Below are positions 22,629 to 35,177 of a stretch of DNA of 64,000 nucleotides, in pieces; the stretch's first letter is position 1; every line of letters starts with the position of its first letter. The stretch comes from Moniliophthora roreri (taxonomy: Eukaryota > Basidiomycota > Agaricomycetes > Agaricales > Marasmiaceae), in assembly GCA_001466705.2 (NCBI GenBank), contig LATX02000237.1, forward strand, positions 124,001 through 188,000. The letters are read 5' to 3'. The notes below the pieces were generated by a model. That model was not told where the DNA came from. It ran no database searches and saw only the letters and a program-made list of their open reading frames with translations. The position numbers and the translations under genes are program-made.

Positions 22629-25600
22629 TTATCCAATCAATTTGGACTTCTTCCGCGTTAACAGCTCACTCAGCTTTCCCGCAGCCACACCTTTCCCCAA
22701 ATCATGATGCTTCGAGCTTATCGCTTTCGAAGGCAGAGCAGCGGTTGGCGACAAGGGTGGCGACAATTCACCTCCATCTTGCTCTTTCTCCTCGTTGATC
22801 TTCCCGCTTCCCTTATCCTTCTTCAAATGCAAATGACTTTTTAGCTTGCTGCCCACAGAATCAACTCCAATAAAATGCAGGTGCTGATTCCTCCCAAACA
22901 CCATCGAGGACGAACCCTTGTGCCTCGTCCTCACGGGAAGCCCACTGTCTTCTATCGCCCCCGAGTGGCCGCTTTCAGAAAAAACCAACGTCGAGGCACC
23001 CACTCCACTCGGTACTCCTGTTGTCATCGACGCGCCTCCACTATCCATGCTTACGTCCATTTCCACCGTCTCCGACATTGGCGCATCATACGACTCGCCA
23101 CTAGCACCACCGGCACCAGTCTGTGTCCTCGTAGTAACACTTGTCGTCTGCAACGCGACAGCAGGCATCGAGAACCGCTTATTCCTCCTCGCCGTATCTT
23201 CCTTCCTCTTCCCATCTCCAAGTAACATCGTCGTCGTCGAACTTGCACCATCCAAATGCACTACTGTATGTCTCTTTGATGAGGCAACAGAAGGCGCTAA
23301 CGATGGTGCAAATGACACCTCCCTTTTCAAACCCTTTGTCGGGCTTCCATACACAGCAAGATATCCAGATGTCTCTACCGTCGAACGACAAGCATTTGCC
23401 ATAGTATTGGTCGTAGCATCGTCCTCTTCAACCAACTCCTCCAATTTTCGCTGATCTGAAGCAAAATCTTCTAGGATCTGGTGATAGCTCCGGGGCCTGT
23501 TGCTATGTGGAAGTACAGCTTTAACTCTCCTTTGCATCATTCGGTTGGGCTGGTCATCGTCCGAATCAAGATCGTAAACCTTTTGTTGGGTTTGTGATTG
23601 TGATAGTTGCTCATCGTAATCACCATCTCTCGCTTGCGATCTCCTTCTTTCTCCTTGGTCTGATGGTGGTTCAGCCGCGAACGAAGAGAGCGGCAACGTA
23701 GGCATCGATAGCCATGAAGGGAAATTCGCTCCAAGACCGTTCGTAGTCGTAACCTCGTGCGTCATATCAATATCGTGGTGGTCGTCGTCGTCATTATCAG
23801 ACCGTGGATCCAATAAAGGAAACACAGTTTCGTAGCATGCGTTACAAGCTCGTGCAGGCTTATTATTGCTCAAATCTGTCGAGGGCGCGTTCGGGTCTGA
23901 TATAAAGAATGTCTGAAAAAGCAAAGTAAATTACACATGTCGCATCAACCAAAAAAAAAAAAAAAAGTTCCATGGACTTACCCTCTCCGAACAGGATGCG
24001 CATACACATCTTCCGCACAACCTGCAATGATGTCTTCTCCTTCTCCACCCAAATGATTTTCCACATCTCATACACCCCTCAGCCTTCTCGTCCGGGATCC
24101 AAATGGCAGGAACCCAATGCTCCACTCTGCCTCTCCTCTCTCCACCCTTCTTTTTCGCCGCCTTCTTCTCTTTCCCACTCTTGTTCGGCATCTCGCCCAA
24201 CTCATCAATAGCACCAAGACGTTCATCGTCAGGCAAGAACGGTAACGCCTGCAGTGTCCGTCGTAGATGGTGCGTAGACGAAGACGAAGTAAGCGTAGAA
24301 TTGGGATGTGTCACGTTCAACGAAACGAGTAGCTGCGCCTTTGCATGCCGAATCTGAGAAGTCCATTCATCTCGATCGTTTCCCGTATCTGCTTACCACC
24401 ACATCATCAGCGTTCAAAAAAGTCAAAACAAAAAAAAAAAAAGTGAACGAATACGCACCGGCATAAAGCACAAAACTCCCTTCTGGACTCAAGACTTCCC
24501 ATCTCCTCTCACTCTCATCGTCACCATTGTCATCCTCCACAAAACTCGGTACCTCACCTCCGTCACCCAAATTCGCACTACTTGGTCTGCTCCGTCTGAC
24601 TTTGACCGGGACAACTACTTCCAGGTCAACCAACTCTGCACGACCTTTGAACACCCACTTCTCTTTACCGGAAAGCCCATCATCAACTGAAGATGCGTGT
24701 CTCTTGATCTTGTTGAGGCGCGGAATAATAGATTTCGTCTGGCCCGTAAAAGACAAGATTAGCAACTTGCGCACGTTCAGCCAAGGAAAAAAAAAAAAAC
24801 ATACCCGAACTCGCTCACCACCACCACCACCACCCAAAACAGACGCGACACCCGCAAAAGACCTTCTCTTCTGTACATGAGAAGGTAAGGGATTACCAGT
24901 CGGTTCAGATGGAGGTGTACCATTCGACTTTTCCCTTGACTGAGGCTGAACTTCATTATCCCCATCCACATCCACACCCGGCACTGGTTCAGGTTCAGGT
25001 TCCGCTCCAACCTCAGCACGAACCTCGGCCTCAACAACAGCAACCATCTTTGCAGAAGCAGCTCTAGCCTGTAATATCGTCAACTCTGCCTCACTTTTAC
25101 TCCTCGAGCGGACCATGCTAGGTCTCCTCGGTACGGTTGTGCGACTATTCGAGGGCGTAGTCGGTGTCGTCAAAACAGGGCTTTTGCTTGAATCATCTGG
25201 GGTTCCACTAAAACTGGTTCTGCTATTGTTCCTCGAACCCCATTTTTCGCCGCCCCAGAAACCGAGGTTGCCTGCGATACCTCCAATGGCACCCCATACT
25301 TTTTCACCCTTTTCAGCACGCTCGTCTTCTTCCCTGACGAGCCACACCAAGCAATCAGAGAATAGGAGGAACTCGCGTTCATGTGGCACTTCGGAGCGTT
25401 CGACCTAAAAGGTTTTGCGTTGGTATAGGAATTAGAGGAGATGGGATATACACATACCTGAATCAACGGTCCTCGTTTCAAGAGTGTTCTACCAGGGGAT
25501 ATGAGTTGGAATGGTAGATTGGGTGTAGCGCGCTGAAGTGCCAGTAGTGATAACGTCTGAGCGTGCATCTGAAGCGATGTATTCAAAGACGTGGTTACTA

Positions 25601-26828
25601 AGGATACAGAACAGTCAACAAGTGGTGGACCCAGAGACACCGATAGGATAAACTCACTTTTCGCTACGAGCGTTCTCACATTCTCCAGTTGAACCCGTTC
25701 TGGGTCGTCTGGACTCGTGCACGAGATGAGGTCCTTGAGGAGTAGGAGATACCTTGGGCACCTTTGGACAATTGTCAATAGCCAGTCCCGCAACTTGAGT
25801 TTGCCACATCGCGGGTCCGACTCTTGTTGTTTGACAAAGGCAGCAAACTGGGGGTTGTATTCCACACCTGATTTGCTAGAGGCTGATGACGACGAGAATG
25901 AAGATGGTGGGGTGATAAGAGTTGTTAATGTTGACAATGTCATTGGAAAGGACGTTATAAAGGGCGTGTAGAGAGACAGGTAAGGGAAATGGGATAGAAG
26001 CAGTGGCGAGAGGGGTATATTGGTGATGAGCGTAACTGTAGACGTGATCGGTACGGGAGCTTCTGATGTAGAATCCCCAGATTCCGGGACGTGGTTGTGT
26101 CTGAATAAGAGTGAATTGAGTGATGAGAAGAAGGAGCGATGAAGGTTCCAAATGTCGATAAAGTTGCTGAAAACGGCTGTCATTATTGAACGATCGAGGA
26201 GTGGCGTTGGGGTATCCAAGGAGGCAATGATGGGTGTCAGGAAATGCTGAAATTCGGCATCATCAGTACTAGAACTGTCTGGACGACACTGCGACCCCCA
26301 CCGAGTATATGAGTTCAAGCCCATCAACGTACGCTCGTTCCGTAGCATAAAACTCGTTAATAACTTTGCTCCTCTTTGCTTCCATTGCTTCATCTACGAC
26401 CACCCGACTCCCAAGACCAACAGGTTGGCCCTTCCTGTGCACGAAGGATGGTCTCTTGGTTCTCTTCGCTTGCTGCGCCCCCGTTACAAGATTACTTGTT
26501 GTATTTGCGTTTTTGTTCATCTGCGAATGATGCTGGTTCAAGGAAGACACAGAAGCTGGCGATGAGCCTTCTTCCGGTAGAGAGTCGAACGATGCTACCG
26601 ATACAACTGACTCTCTGTGAATCAAAGAGGGTGGCGTCGGAAGAGATATTCGTCGGAATGGAAGATGCGGAGGTTTTGCGGTTGATTTTACTACTGGAGG
26701 GGGATAGAGAGATCCAGGGATATCACTGGAGATATCAGACGAAGGAAAAGCAATAGAACTGGCTATAAAACGGGTGGTGTCAATATAAAACACAGGACCA
26801 GCTTGAACCAGAGCGTACCGCCGGCCAT
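22629..26828 (-). CDS. FYVE-domain Rho guanine nucleotide exchange factor, 1256 aa
   Basis: Exchanges GDP for GTP on a Rho/Cdc42-type GTPase, with membrane targeting through PH and FYVE domains. Eight exons sum to 3771 nt: 26828-26819, 26762-26302, 26246-25658, 25597-25458, 25404-24805, 24738-24459, 24388-23982, 23912-22629. The DH domain starts at KVINEFYATERAYVDGLELI (about 136-157) and includes DWLLTIVQRCPRYLLLLKDL, the conserved helix, to about 345. A PH domain begins near 380 (LISPGRTLLKRGPL, FLLFSDCLVWL), is interrupted by about 200 low-complexity residues, and ends with SPEGSFVLYA and DEWTSQIRHAK. The FYVE finger (about 790-860) has WIPD, RRHHCRLCGRCVCASC and ACNACYE. The tail is Ser-rich and disordered. 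This is the FGD-like DH-PH-FYVE order. The 10-nt first exon is inferred from a good splice pair. Confidence 0.88.
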
Positions 26829-27246
26829 ATTGGCAATTTTGTTTTATGTGGCCTTGGCCGGCCCTCGATAAGAATGAACGACAATTATTGCCAATCAGGT
26901 ATAAAATCTCCGCAGCTGGCTGCTATGGCAGAGATTTCTCGAGGTATTTTGTAGCAGATGACGACAGGAGTTAAGAAAGAGACGCTGACTTGGCTGCATA
27001 TCACCGTGACACCCAAATTCGGCGAGTGCTTCTCAGGTTCTCGACAATTCGCCATGTCAATCACTGACGCCACCAGAGTGGGGTCTAGTACATAGGCGGG
27101 TGCTAAATGTATATTTTCACCCAGTCCTTCTTGGAGCATATAATTTTAGAGACAGTTAGAGCCAGAATGAAGCACTAACGTCGAGGTATCGTAGTAATAG
27201 CTACAGAGACGCCGAAAGAGATCTAGAACGATACGAGTATCCCTGA
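26829..27246. other. Intergenic upstream of the RhoGEF gene
   Basis: Nothing coding recognised. It should contain the RhoGEF promoter. Confidence 0.45.
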
Positions 27247-28093
27247 TTATAGCGCTCCATGGCTCAGTTCTTTACCCATTGCATACACCATTTCTTCACG
27301 CGACTTCCAACCAGATGTATGCCCAGGAGTAGGAAGAGGCGCACGCTTCTGGAGTAAATCTCTTTTGCAGCCGCGTCGCGACGGGCGTTGATCGATATAA
27401 AGACTCCGGTCGTAATCGTCATTAGCAGTGTAATCACCATACAACGTTCGTCGACCCGCCATAATTGCAGGTCAAAATGAACCTGGTGAAAGGAATCGAG
27501 TACCTATGCCAAATGTCAGAGTGAGTAGAGACTCAACAATAGAAACGGGCACGACAAGCCACCGCCACTGCTCTCTGTGCCCGGTAGGATTCCAAACAAG
27601 GGGGGACATGTGAGCATTAAATATGTCACCACCACGAGGGAATAGTCTTGTAGGCCTCAATATGATTTCGGTCGGGGTGACCATATCCATAACTTCCTCG
27701 AAAGAATAGACAGCAAGGAGTTCCGGGGGAAGGAGGCTCTCCTCGAGACAATAAGGGTTCGATTCTGCTCTGTAGGGACATCCCGGTTCGTTGGAGATCC
27801 CTGCACTAGACTACAATTCGTAATAACAGACGGCATAGACGTGATCATTACGCTCAAAGGTGTATCTGGAGCAGGATGTGAGACTAGAGATGTGGTACGA
27901 AGGAGAAGACGTACACGCAATGGAGGTATTCATCAGTGTCGCGAAGTACAATGATGGCACCGTCAAGATCAGAACATGCGTAGCGACATGACTGAAGAGA
28001 AAAGGTGCCCGCGATGAAAGATGCGACGACCAAAAGCAAAGAGATGGAGGCGATCTTGCAGATCTTGCACAGAGGCAGCACGAGGTGGTGCAT
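27247..28093 (-). CDS. Putative small membrane protein, exons uncertain
   Basis: Unrecognised. An ATG at 28093 opens MHHLVLPLCKICKIASISLL, with a hydrophobic segment LLLVVASFIAGTFSL suitable as signal anchor. A later frame reads EESLLPPELLAVYSFEEVMD (about 27735-27680) and then WRWLVVPVSIVESLLTLTFG (about 27560-27510), a second hydrophobic stretch. A downstream frame from 27462 to 27247 is open and may be the C-terminus or a separate fragment. I could not place all introns, so the model is tentative. Confidence 0.35.
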
Positions 28094-28859
28094 ACAAGTC
28101 TTTTCTGGCCAACTTTATAGCTAGGATTGGATAGCTTAAGGGTTGAATGTTGAACGTTGTAATGTGATTCACTTTGCTTTTTTTTTTTTTTCCATGCCCA
28201 GGTGATGAAACCGGATTCATGAATTACTTGGAGCAGGCGCCGGTTCTAAAAGCAAGAAATTTGTCCTCGCGTATAATTTGGAACTCACCTGAAAATTACA
28301 AGACCTTTTACCACGACTCGGTAGCCCTCGGAGTTGTCATCCAGAATCGCTCTCCCGTCTCTGTCATGGAATGATCGGTCTGTGGTCTCTGCGATATGCG
28401 GCGTACTCTGGCCCTAGATGATCACGATGATTGACGTAGCGCCTTGCACGTGGAACTATCTCCGTTGAGATCGATCAGGAACTGTTAGGGCAAGCCTCAG
28501 TACATGCAACCAACAGGTCTGTCAGTAGCGCTGCTTCAGTAACTGTTAGAGCGGATGAAAGGGTAACTTGCCTCCTAAAACACTTTGCGATGATATCACT
28601 CTGAAACGACTGCTGTTTCGTTTTTACTGTAATAGTTACTACTGTACCTATGACATTTCCTGCCAGTCATTTCATACATCATCTCATCGAGTTTTCCCTG
28701 CGTTTCGGAGCAGGCCTGGGTCCGGCAACAGGAGGCGCGCGTTTCTTGTTTCTTGTTTATATGTAACTTGAACAAGTGGCCTGTCCCTGTCCCGGTCATA
28801 GATCAAAGCGGCAGTTCCACTATTGCAATTGGCTCCAACGCCCAAACCGGCTGTAACGA
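28094..28859. other. Intergenic, T-run, no gene seen
   Basis: Contains a run of T at 28179-28191. Short open frames (28174-28374, 28568-28771) have no motifs or splice support. Confidence 0.45.
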
Positions 28860-29375
28860 CTAGAATATCGAATCTCCGGAGGTAATGGCCGGATTTGCCC
28901 AGAGAGAGTCGAATCTCGATGCATAGTACGTGTGCTCTGGAGATTCTCCTTCTGTCGATTCCACAAGGCCATTGCTCTGAAAAAAGTCACTCGAAATTTC
29001 GGCGACTTTCTTGGGTGGCTGGACGATTACCAAGTTATGAACTTTGAAAGCACTGCTTTGCTGGCGCCAATATTCAGCCCCGGGCCAACATTGGAATTTC
29101 GATATTCCAGCTGTTTGCTTTGGTGTTCCCAAAGTATGTTTTCAGGTCAAGAGTTGCTTATGGATGCAGTTTACCGTGGGAACGATGAAAAAACTTGTTC
29201 TTAACCGTCGTGATTCTTTCCTCAATGCCTTACGAGTTGCTCTGTCATGTGTCCAGCCAGCATCGTCATAACCAGTGGTCGTTGTCAAAAACGGGAGCCT
29301 TGTACCGTACATCTCACGGAGAGCACTTAATCCGCTACCAGGCCTGCTGACTTCTCGCCGCAGGATTTCAGTCAT
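28860..29375 (-). CDS. Hypothetical protein, 152 aa
   Basis: I do not recognise it. Two exons, 29375-29175 and 29117-28860, join in phase over a 57-nt GT-AG intron (459 nt with stop). It opens MTEILRREVSRPGSGLSALR and includes DDAGWTHDRATRKALRKESR, then FKVHNLVIVQPPKKVAEISS. It is soluble and basic in its N-terminal half. The start lies only 97 bp from the divergent carboxylesterase start, so the two genes probably share control elements. It may be a true small gene; the regular codon pattern across the splice favours that. Confidence 0.5.
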
Positions 29376-29472
29376 CGTAACTTCACCCGTGGCTCACCCC
29401 CACATTGTACACCAGAAGAATGGTCCACATAAATAGCCCTACATCCAAGAAAGACGACACAATATCACTAGC
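29376..29472. promoter_or_regulatory. Compact divergent promoter, 97 bp
   Basis: The only space between two opposite ATGs (29375 minus, 29473 plus). A TATA-like cataaatag at about 29428-29437 points to the carboxylesterase side. Confidence 0.45.
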
Positions 29473-31815
29473 ATGAAGTATTTCGCGTTCTTGGCCTTTG
29501 CTCTTCCCGTTTTCTCAGCATCGACACCAGTCGAGTCTCCCACCATTGATCTCGGTGACGCGGGCACGTATGTGGGTATTCTTCAAAACAACGGGACAGT
29601 CGAATCGTGAGAAGGAAACATGTCGATCAACTTTTTCACGTTACTGACGCGGTCAGTGCAAATAGATGGAAAGGTATCCCTTATGCAACGCCTCCAGTTG
29701 GAGACCTTCGTTTTAGGGCTCCCATACCCTTGGAAAGTCGTCAAGGTGTCGTAATGGATGTCAGCGATGATGCTCTCCGCTGTGTTCAGTTCGGTGCCCC
29801 GTCGAATATTGTCGGTGTAAAATCAGGTCCTGGTCAAGAGTACGGTTTTGCTACTACATGGAAAAACCCGGCCAACTCACGCGTCATCCTCAGGGATTGC
29901 CTCAAACTGTGGGTGTGGAAGCCGATCAACGCAAAAGAAGGAGATAATTTGCCAGTGATGTTCTACATTCATGGAGGTGGACTTCAGGTGTGCCCTTTAT
30001 TACTCTTATACGCCTCGGTAAAGTCATTTGCTCAGCTACTGCTAGTTTTCCGCTGCACCAAACAATGACTTTTCCGATTGCGAGTCCTTGTGTTTCTCAC
30101 TAGCATGTCTCAATTCGCTAAAACAAACGCAAAGGGGTCGGGCAAGCGCAAAATTTCATTGCCGTCAACGTTGGGTACCGACTCGGTGGTTTCGGATTCA
30201 TGGCATCGGAAGATCTAGAGGCTGAGGGTCAACCTGCAAATGCTGGCCTTCTAGATCAACGAATGGGCATGGAGTGGGTACAAAAACACATCAGCAAGTG
30301 CGTTGGAAACCCATGTCATTATCCTAGTTACTGATTTCTCTCGCAGGTTTGGAGGGGATCCCACCAAGATCACGATCATGGGACAATCAGGAGGTGGCTT
30401 TGCTGTCGTTTCCCAGCTCGCATTGTACGATGGACAAGGCGAATTACCATTCTCTCAAGCAATAGCTCGATCAATCCAACGCTCTCCCCAGTTCAGTATC
30501 GAACAGCACAAGGTCACAACTCGTACCAGATTCTTTGTTCGGTCATACTTATTCATCTCACTGCCCTAGGCTCGTAACAATAAGCTTGCAGAGATTCTCA
30601 ACTGCAATTCCTCGGTATCGCAGCTTCAGTGTTTCCGTGATGCATCCGTAGAAGACTTTGTGAACGCCACTCGAGCTCTTGGTTCATTCAAGGATGCTAA
30701 CGGGTCTGTATTTTTCCTTGTGCTGACAGCTTCAGCAGAATCGCTGATATCTTTTTTTTTTTTGCCCTCAAGTCTCCCTTTTGGTGACTTTCTTCCATCG
30801 ATTGATGGTGTAACACTCAGCGATACCGTTACTAAACTGTGGAAGAATGGAAAATTCGCCAAGGTACCTTTCATTGGTGGATATGTATCCCATGAAAGCG
30901 CCGGCTCCATGGCTCGTAATGCAACCCTCATCGCTGACTCGATCGGTCAGTCGTCGGCTCGACCATTGTTCAGGATACTTATGCTTCCTTTTTCAGGCGG
31001 ATACAACCTTTCCGACGCTTCTATACAAAAAATCCTGAGTATATACCCCGTCAACGCCTCATGGGGCGAGCCATACGGAAATGGTGCCTTTCAGTCGGAT
31101 AATTTTCGTGCTGCCGTACTGGCGAACGCAGGCTTGGGTGAAGGTGGTGCTACTTGCAGCGTGAGTTTGTAGTAGTGCTTGGGGCTTACTAGTGAGGAAA
31201 ATGAATTGAATATAGGTTTCCTTTAGGAGCGACTTGTAAGCGCTTCAATGTGCGCTCGTGGTAACTGCGACCAGACATGGGCCTTTAGGTTCGCGGCACC
31301 TACTGTTGGAACCGATTACGGTGATGCTACGTACCCTTTGGCATATGTCGTTCACTCGGCAGATAACAGCTACCTCCAAGTAAGTAGACTACTGGTCCCC
31401 CCTCCGGTATTCACTCCTAATCGTCTTTCAGAATGCTACTGCTGTAATGACCGACTTTGAAAAAAGCGTTGCTGCTGAATGGCGTTCTTACATTGGGAGC
31501 TTTATTCGTACCGGAAAGTAAGTCCTTTTTTCCCCCCCCCCATTTTTACGTCCTTAGTCCACGTATCTGTGTTTTGGCGTATTGAACAACACACACACAA
31601 GTCCCAACAAGGAGAAACTCGACATGGCGCGTTACTGGCCAACGTATCATTCTTTGAACAAAGAGTCACCGGTACATCTCGTACCTGCTTTTATGTTTTC
31701 TTCAAGTGCGGAGGATGCACTTACCGGAACGTCTGTTCAGATAGCAGGGAGACCACAGGTCGAGCGGTGTGATTGGTGGTTGTCTGATGAGATTGTGGAT
31801 CAACTTCATGTCTGA
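29473..31815 (+). CDS. Secreted type B carboxylesterase/lipase, 583 aa
   Basis: Hydrolyses carboxylic esters outside the cell; substrate unknown. Eleven exons sum to 1752 nt: 29473-29606, 29657-29987, 30046-30079, 30135-30297, 30347-30512, 30570-30703, 30773-30945, 30997-31160, 31227-31379, 31432-31517, 31602-31815. A signal peptide (MKYFAFLAFALPVFSAS) is followed by RWKGIPYATPPVGDLRFRAP, the family signature. HGGG forms the oxyanion site and GQSGGG carries the nucleophile serine. NFIAVNVGYRLGGFGF precedes it, and a candidate catalytic His is in AYVVHSADN. Exon 3 is 34 nt and its intron uses a GC donor (t|gcgagt at 30080); only this join gives APNNDFSDWVGQAQNF, matching the family. GQSGGG replaces the more usual GESAG. 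Length is normal. Confidence 0.9.
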
Positions 31816-32154
31816 TACTGTATTTGTGTGTGGAATTTACACAGTTGGTATCTAAATCTGTACTGGTTCAAGTTGTTGAGAAGCAATCATACCTTTAGGA
31901 ATTCAAACTGGCGAGCGCGAGCATTGGTACCGTTTCGACATTTACGCCCAGTCAGGGTCATGTCTTCTCCGAATGACTAATAGTAAACGATATCATAGAT
32001 TATCGTGGTCAGATGGTCTATTATGATGATATGCCAGAACTAATCTAATCTATCGTGATGACGAATCTCTTGTAAATCCAAAAGTAACATACATGCTATT
32101 CCTGATCCTTGTGACAATAAATTAATCTAATAAACGTATTAATCCTTTGCTTTC
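31816..32154. other. Converging 3' ends
   Basis: 3' flanks of the carboxylesterase and of the 712-aa membrane protein. AT-rich, with no gene seen. Confidence 0.5.
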
Positions 32155-34619
32155 CTATCCATCCATCTTCCGATTCTCCGCTGAACCCCTCACAGTGCCC
32201 GAGCCAACGATAGAGTTTACATTACCGTTGTTCGCATTCATACCAGATAGACCTAAGCCTACCGGCGCTCCCTTTGGCGTAGTCTTCACTGAATCAGTGG
32301 GGTCTGTACCCGTACCAGCACCCCGTTTACTGACACTATGACTTCTCCCCCGCGCACGTTCCGCCGTATTACCACGCCCTTGCTCTATACTCCTGCGTAA
32401 AGGTATCGTCCCTCCTTCCATCCCTCTACCTCTCCTATCATCACCAGCACCAGCACCACGACGAGAAGGCGGATTCATCCTAGATGGCGGCTGGTGATGA
32501 TGAGCGTAAAACCGTGATCCTTTCCGTTCCTCGATTGACTCGATTCGTCCATAGCTCTTTAGCGTTCGAATGATAGCGATTAAGTATAGCAATCCAATAG
32601 CAAAAACCGTCGTGATCGCAATCCTGGGTCCGAGGATACCTGTGGGGCTTAGGCCTTCTCGTTGTTGTGGATCGTCAACAGCACCCGTACGCCAGACGAA
32701 TGAAAGGATGGAGACGACGAATAGGATCATTGACCTACAAAAGTCTGAAATGTGAGCAAGAATCTCGTACTGTTGACAAGTAAGGATAGAGACGTACCAT
32801 GACATCCATACAGCCGGCATAGCAAGCAACACCCATACGTTCCATAACAGGAAAGTTTTTGACTTTTGCGCTTCCTATTATCCCCAATCCATAAGGACAA
32901 CAAAGTCAGAGAGAGAAGAACGTTATCACATACCTCAGCCCACCTTGAAGCCCTATACATACTTCTCATCGTTCCAAAGCGTACAATATACATACACCCA
33001 TATGACAAACTCATGATAGCACAAACTAACGATAGCAATGCAGCAGTTCTAGTGATTGGATCGTAAGCCGCGTCGGGTACTTGAAACATTGTAAGAATAG
33101 CGCTGTCAGATGAGAGAGAGATGGAATCAACATTCGAACAACTGGGGAATTCAAAAAAAAAAAAAAAAAAGTAACGGGTGAACGTACGACAAAAGCAAAG
33201 CGGATACCACATTCAACGTTTTCCATTCCCGTAGTAACGAGTCAACAAAGTCCTCCCATGAATGCTTGAACTTTCTCAGAGCAGGTGTGACCCGAGGCAC
33301 GGGCCATTCTTCGGACGTATAGGCAGGTAGCGGAGGCGCAGATTCTGCAACGTCCACTCGACCACCTTGGTTCAGATTGCCGTTCCCAGCGCCAAACGTA
33401 GTAGTACGGCTCCGGTTATTTCGATCATTTGGAGCATCTGTATAGACAGCAGCTCCGCCAAAGCAGCCTTCCATCATTCTCTGTATGTCTGGCTTGCTGA
33501 CTTCTGCGTCTTCAAAGATCCTTGCAACGCGAGAAAAGTACATGGACGGAAGTCGGAGAAGGAGATGGAGATACACCATTCGTGGGAGAGAATCCGTGAA
33601 GAAGCTCCAACTTGATGTTTGGATGCGGTGCATACGGTCTGGGTAGAAGTACTGGGTACATGTTCCGTCTGGTGTCGGTGGAAGCTGGGATTCTACAGCA
33701 GGTGCAGACTGGAAAACAGCGAGCGAATGAGCCGGTTCCTCCGGTTTTTGCCCAGATGATGAGAGGAGCGATGAGAGGAATGAGGGAATGAGGCGAAAAT
33801 CGAAATGAAAGGGATCGATTGGAATAAAAGGTTCTTCATTGTCGTGATGACCTCCATGAGCCAGAGAAGTCAAATTGGCAGACCATTGCTGAAGGATGCG
33901 GATCGGAGAGACGGCACGAGAACGGGAGTGGGATGCAGAGTCTGATACAACAGCTTCCTTGTCCACTGTATCTGGAGGAAGTGGAGAACCTCTTAAGGCT
34001 GGTGACGGAACCGTTGGGTCACTGGTACGACTGAGTCTTCGGAACGCTGGGATTGAAAAAAAAAAAAAATCAACGGGAATTCCCGTGAGAACAGCAAGTA
34101 ACACACCTCGTCTGACGCTGTGCACTCCAGAGAAAGACCCACGGTCGCTTTCCAACGAGTTCCTTCCTTTTGTACCTCCCTCAACCGACCCTTCAGAGTC
34201 ACTTGGTTTAGGCACCTCACGTCCAGGATTGTTGAATGCATTCCATCCCTGACCTTGTCCTTCCGTCGCTATACTCGGCCACGACCGTGATGCATCCATG
34301 CTATGTCTGAACAAACGAGGAGATTGATGACCCGATGAGCGACCCGACCGATTCAAGTTTGGACTATTCATATTCTGAGGCAAGGCCGACAGTTTGTCGG
34401 AAGATGTGAATGCGGAAGTATCAGAAGCTCCTGACAGAGAGATGTTTCTGATCAGAATGAACACTCGAGATGTCAAAGTTGGCGCTTACCTGGAGATATC
34501 GACTGCGCAGCCTCAGAAGCCTGAGTTAGAGATGGGAATGGAATGGGTTCGGCCGTTTCAATGTCGATATTCACTGTGGAATCTTGTAGAGAATCGTGCT
34601 GTTCTGGGGGAGAAGCCAT
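32155..34619 (-). CDS. Conserved basidiomycete multi-pass membrane protein, 712 aa
   Basis: A family I know as conserved but unnamed in Agaricomycetes; function unknown. Six exons sum to 2139 nt: 34619-34490, 34430-34107, 34046-33188, 33102-32934, 32874-32798, 32734-32155. The first 400 residues are Ser/Pro-rich and probably cytosolic. A conserved block WEDFVDSLLREWKTLNVVSA leads into hydrophobic segments at about 430-450, 460-480, 500-535 (likely a pair, split by the last intron) and 560-580. Between them lies a loop with MYRASRWAEEAQKSKTF. The C-terminal 130 residues are Gly/Arg/Ser-rich and disordered. Two introns carry T-runs of 13 and 18. ATG at 34619 starts MASPPEQHDSLQDSTVNIDI. Confidence 0.78.
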
Positions 34620-35177
34620 AATTGGTGGGAGCTTCTTGCCAACGAAGGCCTTTTAAATAGAGAATGAACAGCAAATCAAAGTGGGGACTGCTGGCCGTGG
34701 TGCTGGGAAATCAGGACATGTCGCGGTGGAAGAAACTCCTGAAGCTGCCAAAACAGGCTCGACTCGGTGTCGCTGACATCACATCACGGGAACGCGTCTC
34801 ATCGAGGCAACCCCGAGGACATTATCCAAACTCTTTGTCTTGCCTGTCACCGTCATGAAAGAGCTTGACAATGTCATTGAATTCGCAGTCATTCAGCCTA
34901 GCTACTATGATCTGTGACGACATGACCACACGCGCAGGTGAAACAAAGGATTGCGCTTTCCCATTATGACAGTAACATCTAAAGCTATCTAAAGTCATCG
35001 CCAACATCCCAAATATATATTATAAATACAACGAGCGAAAGTTACAGGATATTCTGTAGTACAAACGTCCAAAATCGTCGAGCCAATAAATAAATTAAGG
35101 TCCAACCACCGCTCACGTAGACGTACTAACGTGAGGGTAGTCAGTGACCAAGCAGAAGAATATCTAAGAACCGAGAC
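34620..35177. other. Intergenic, nothing recognised
   Basis: Promoter side of the 712-aa protein gene and the probable 3' end of the DUF6534 gene. No coding signal seen. Confidence 0.45.

Noticed and set aside
22918..23454. 178-codon plus-strand frame
   Set aside because: Antisense shadow of the Ser-rich C-terminal exon of the RhoGEF gene.
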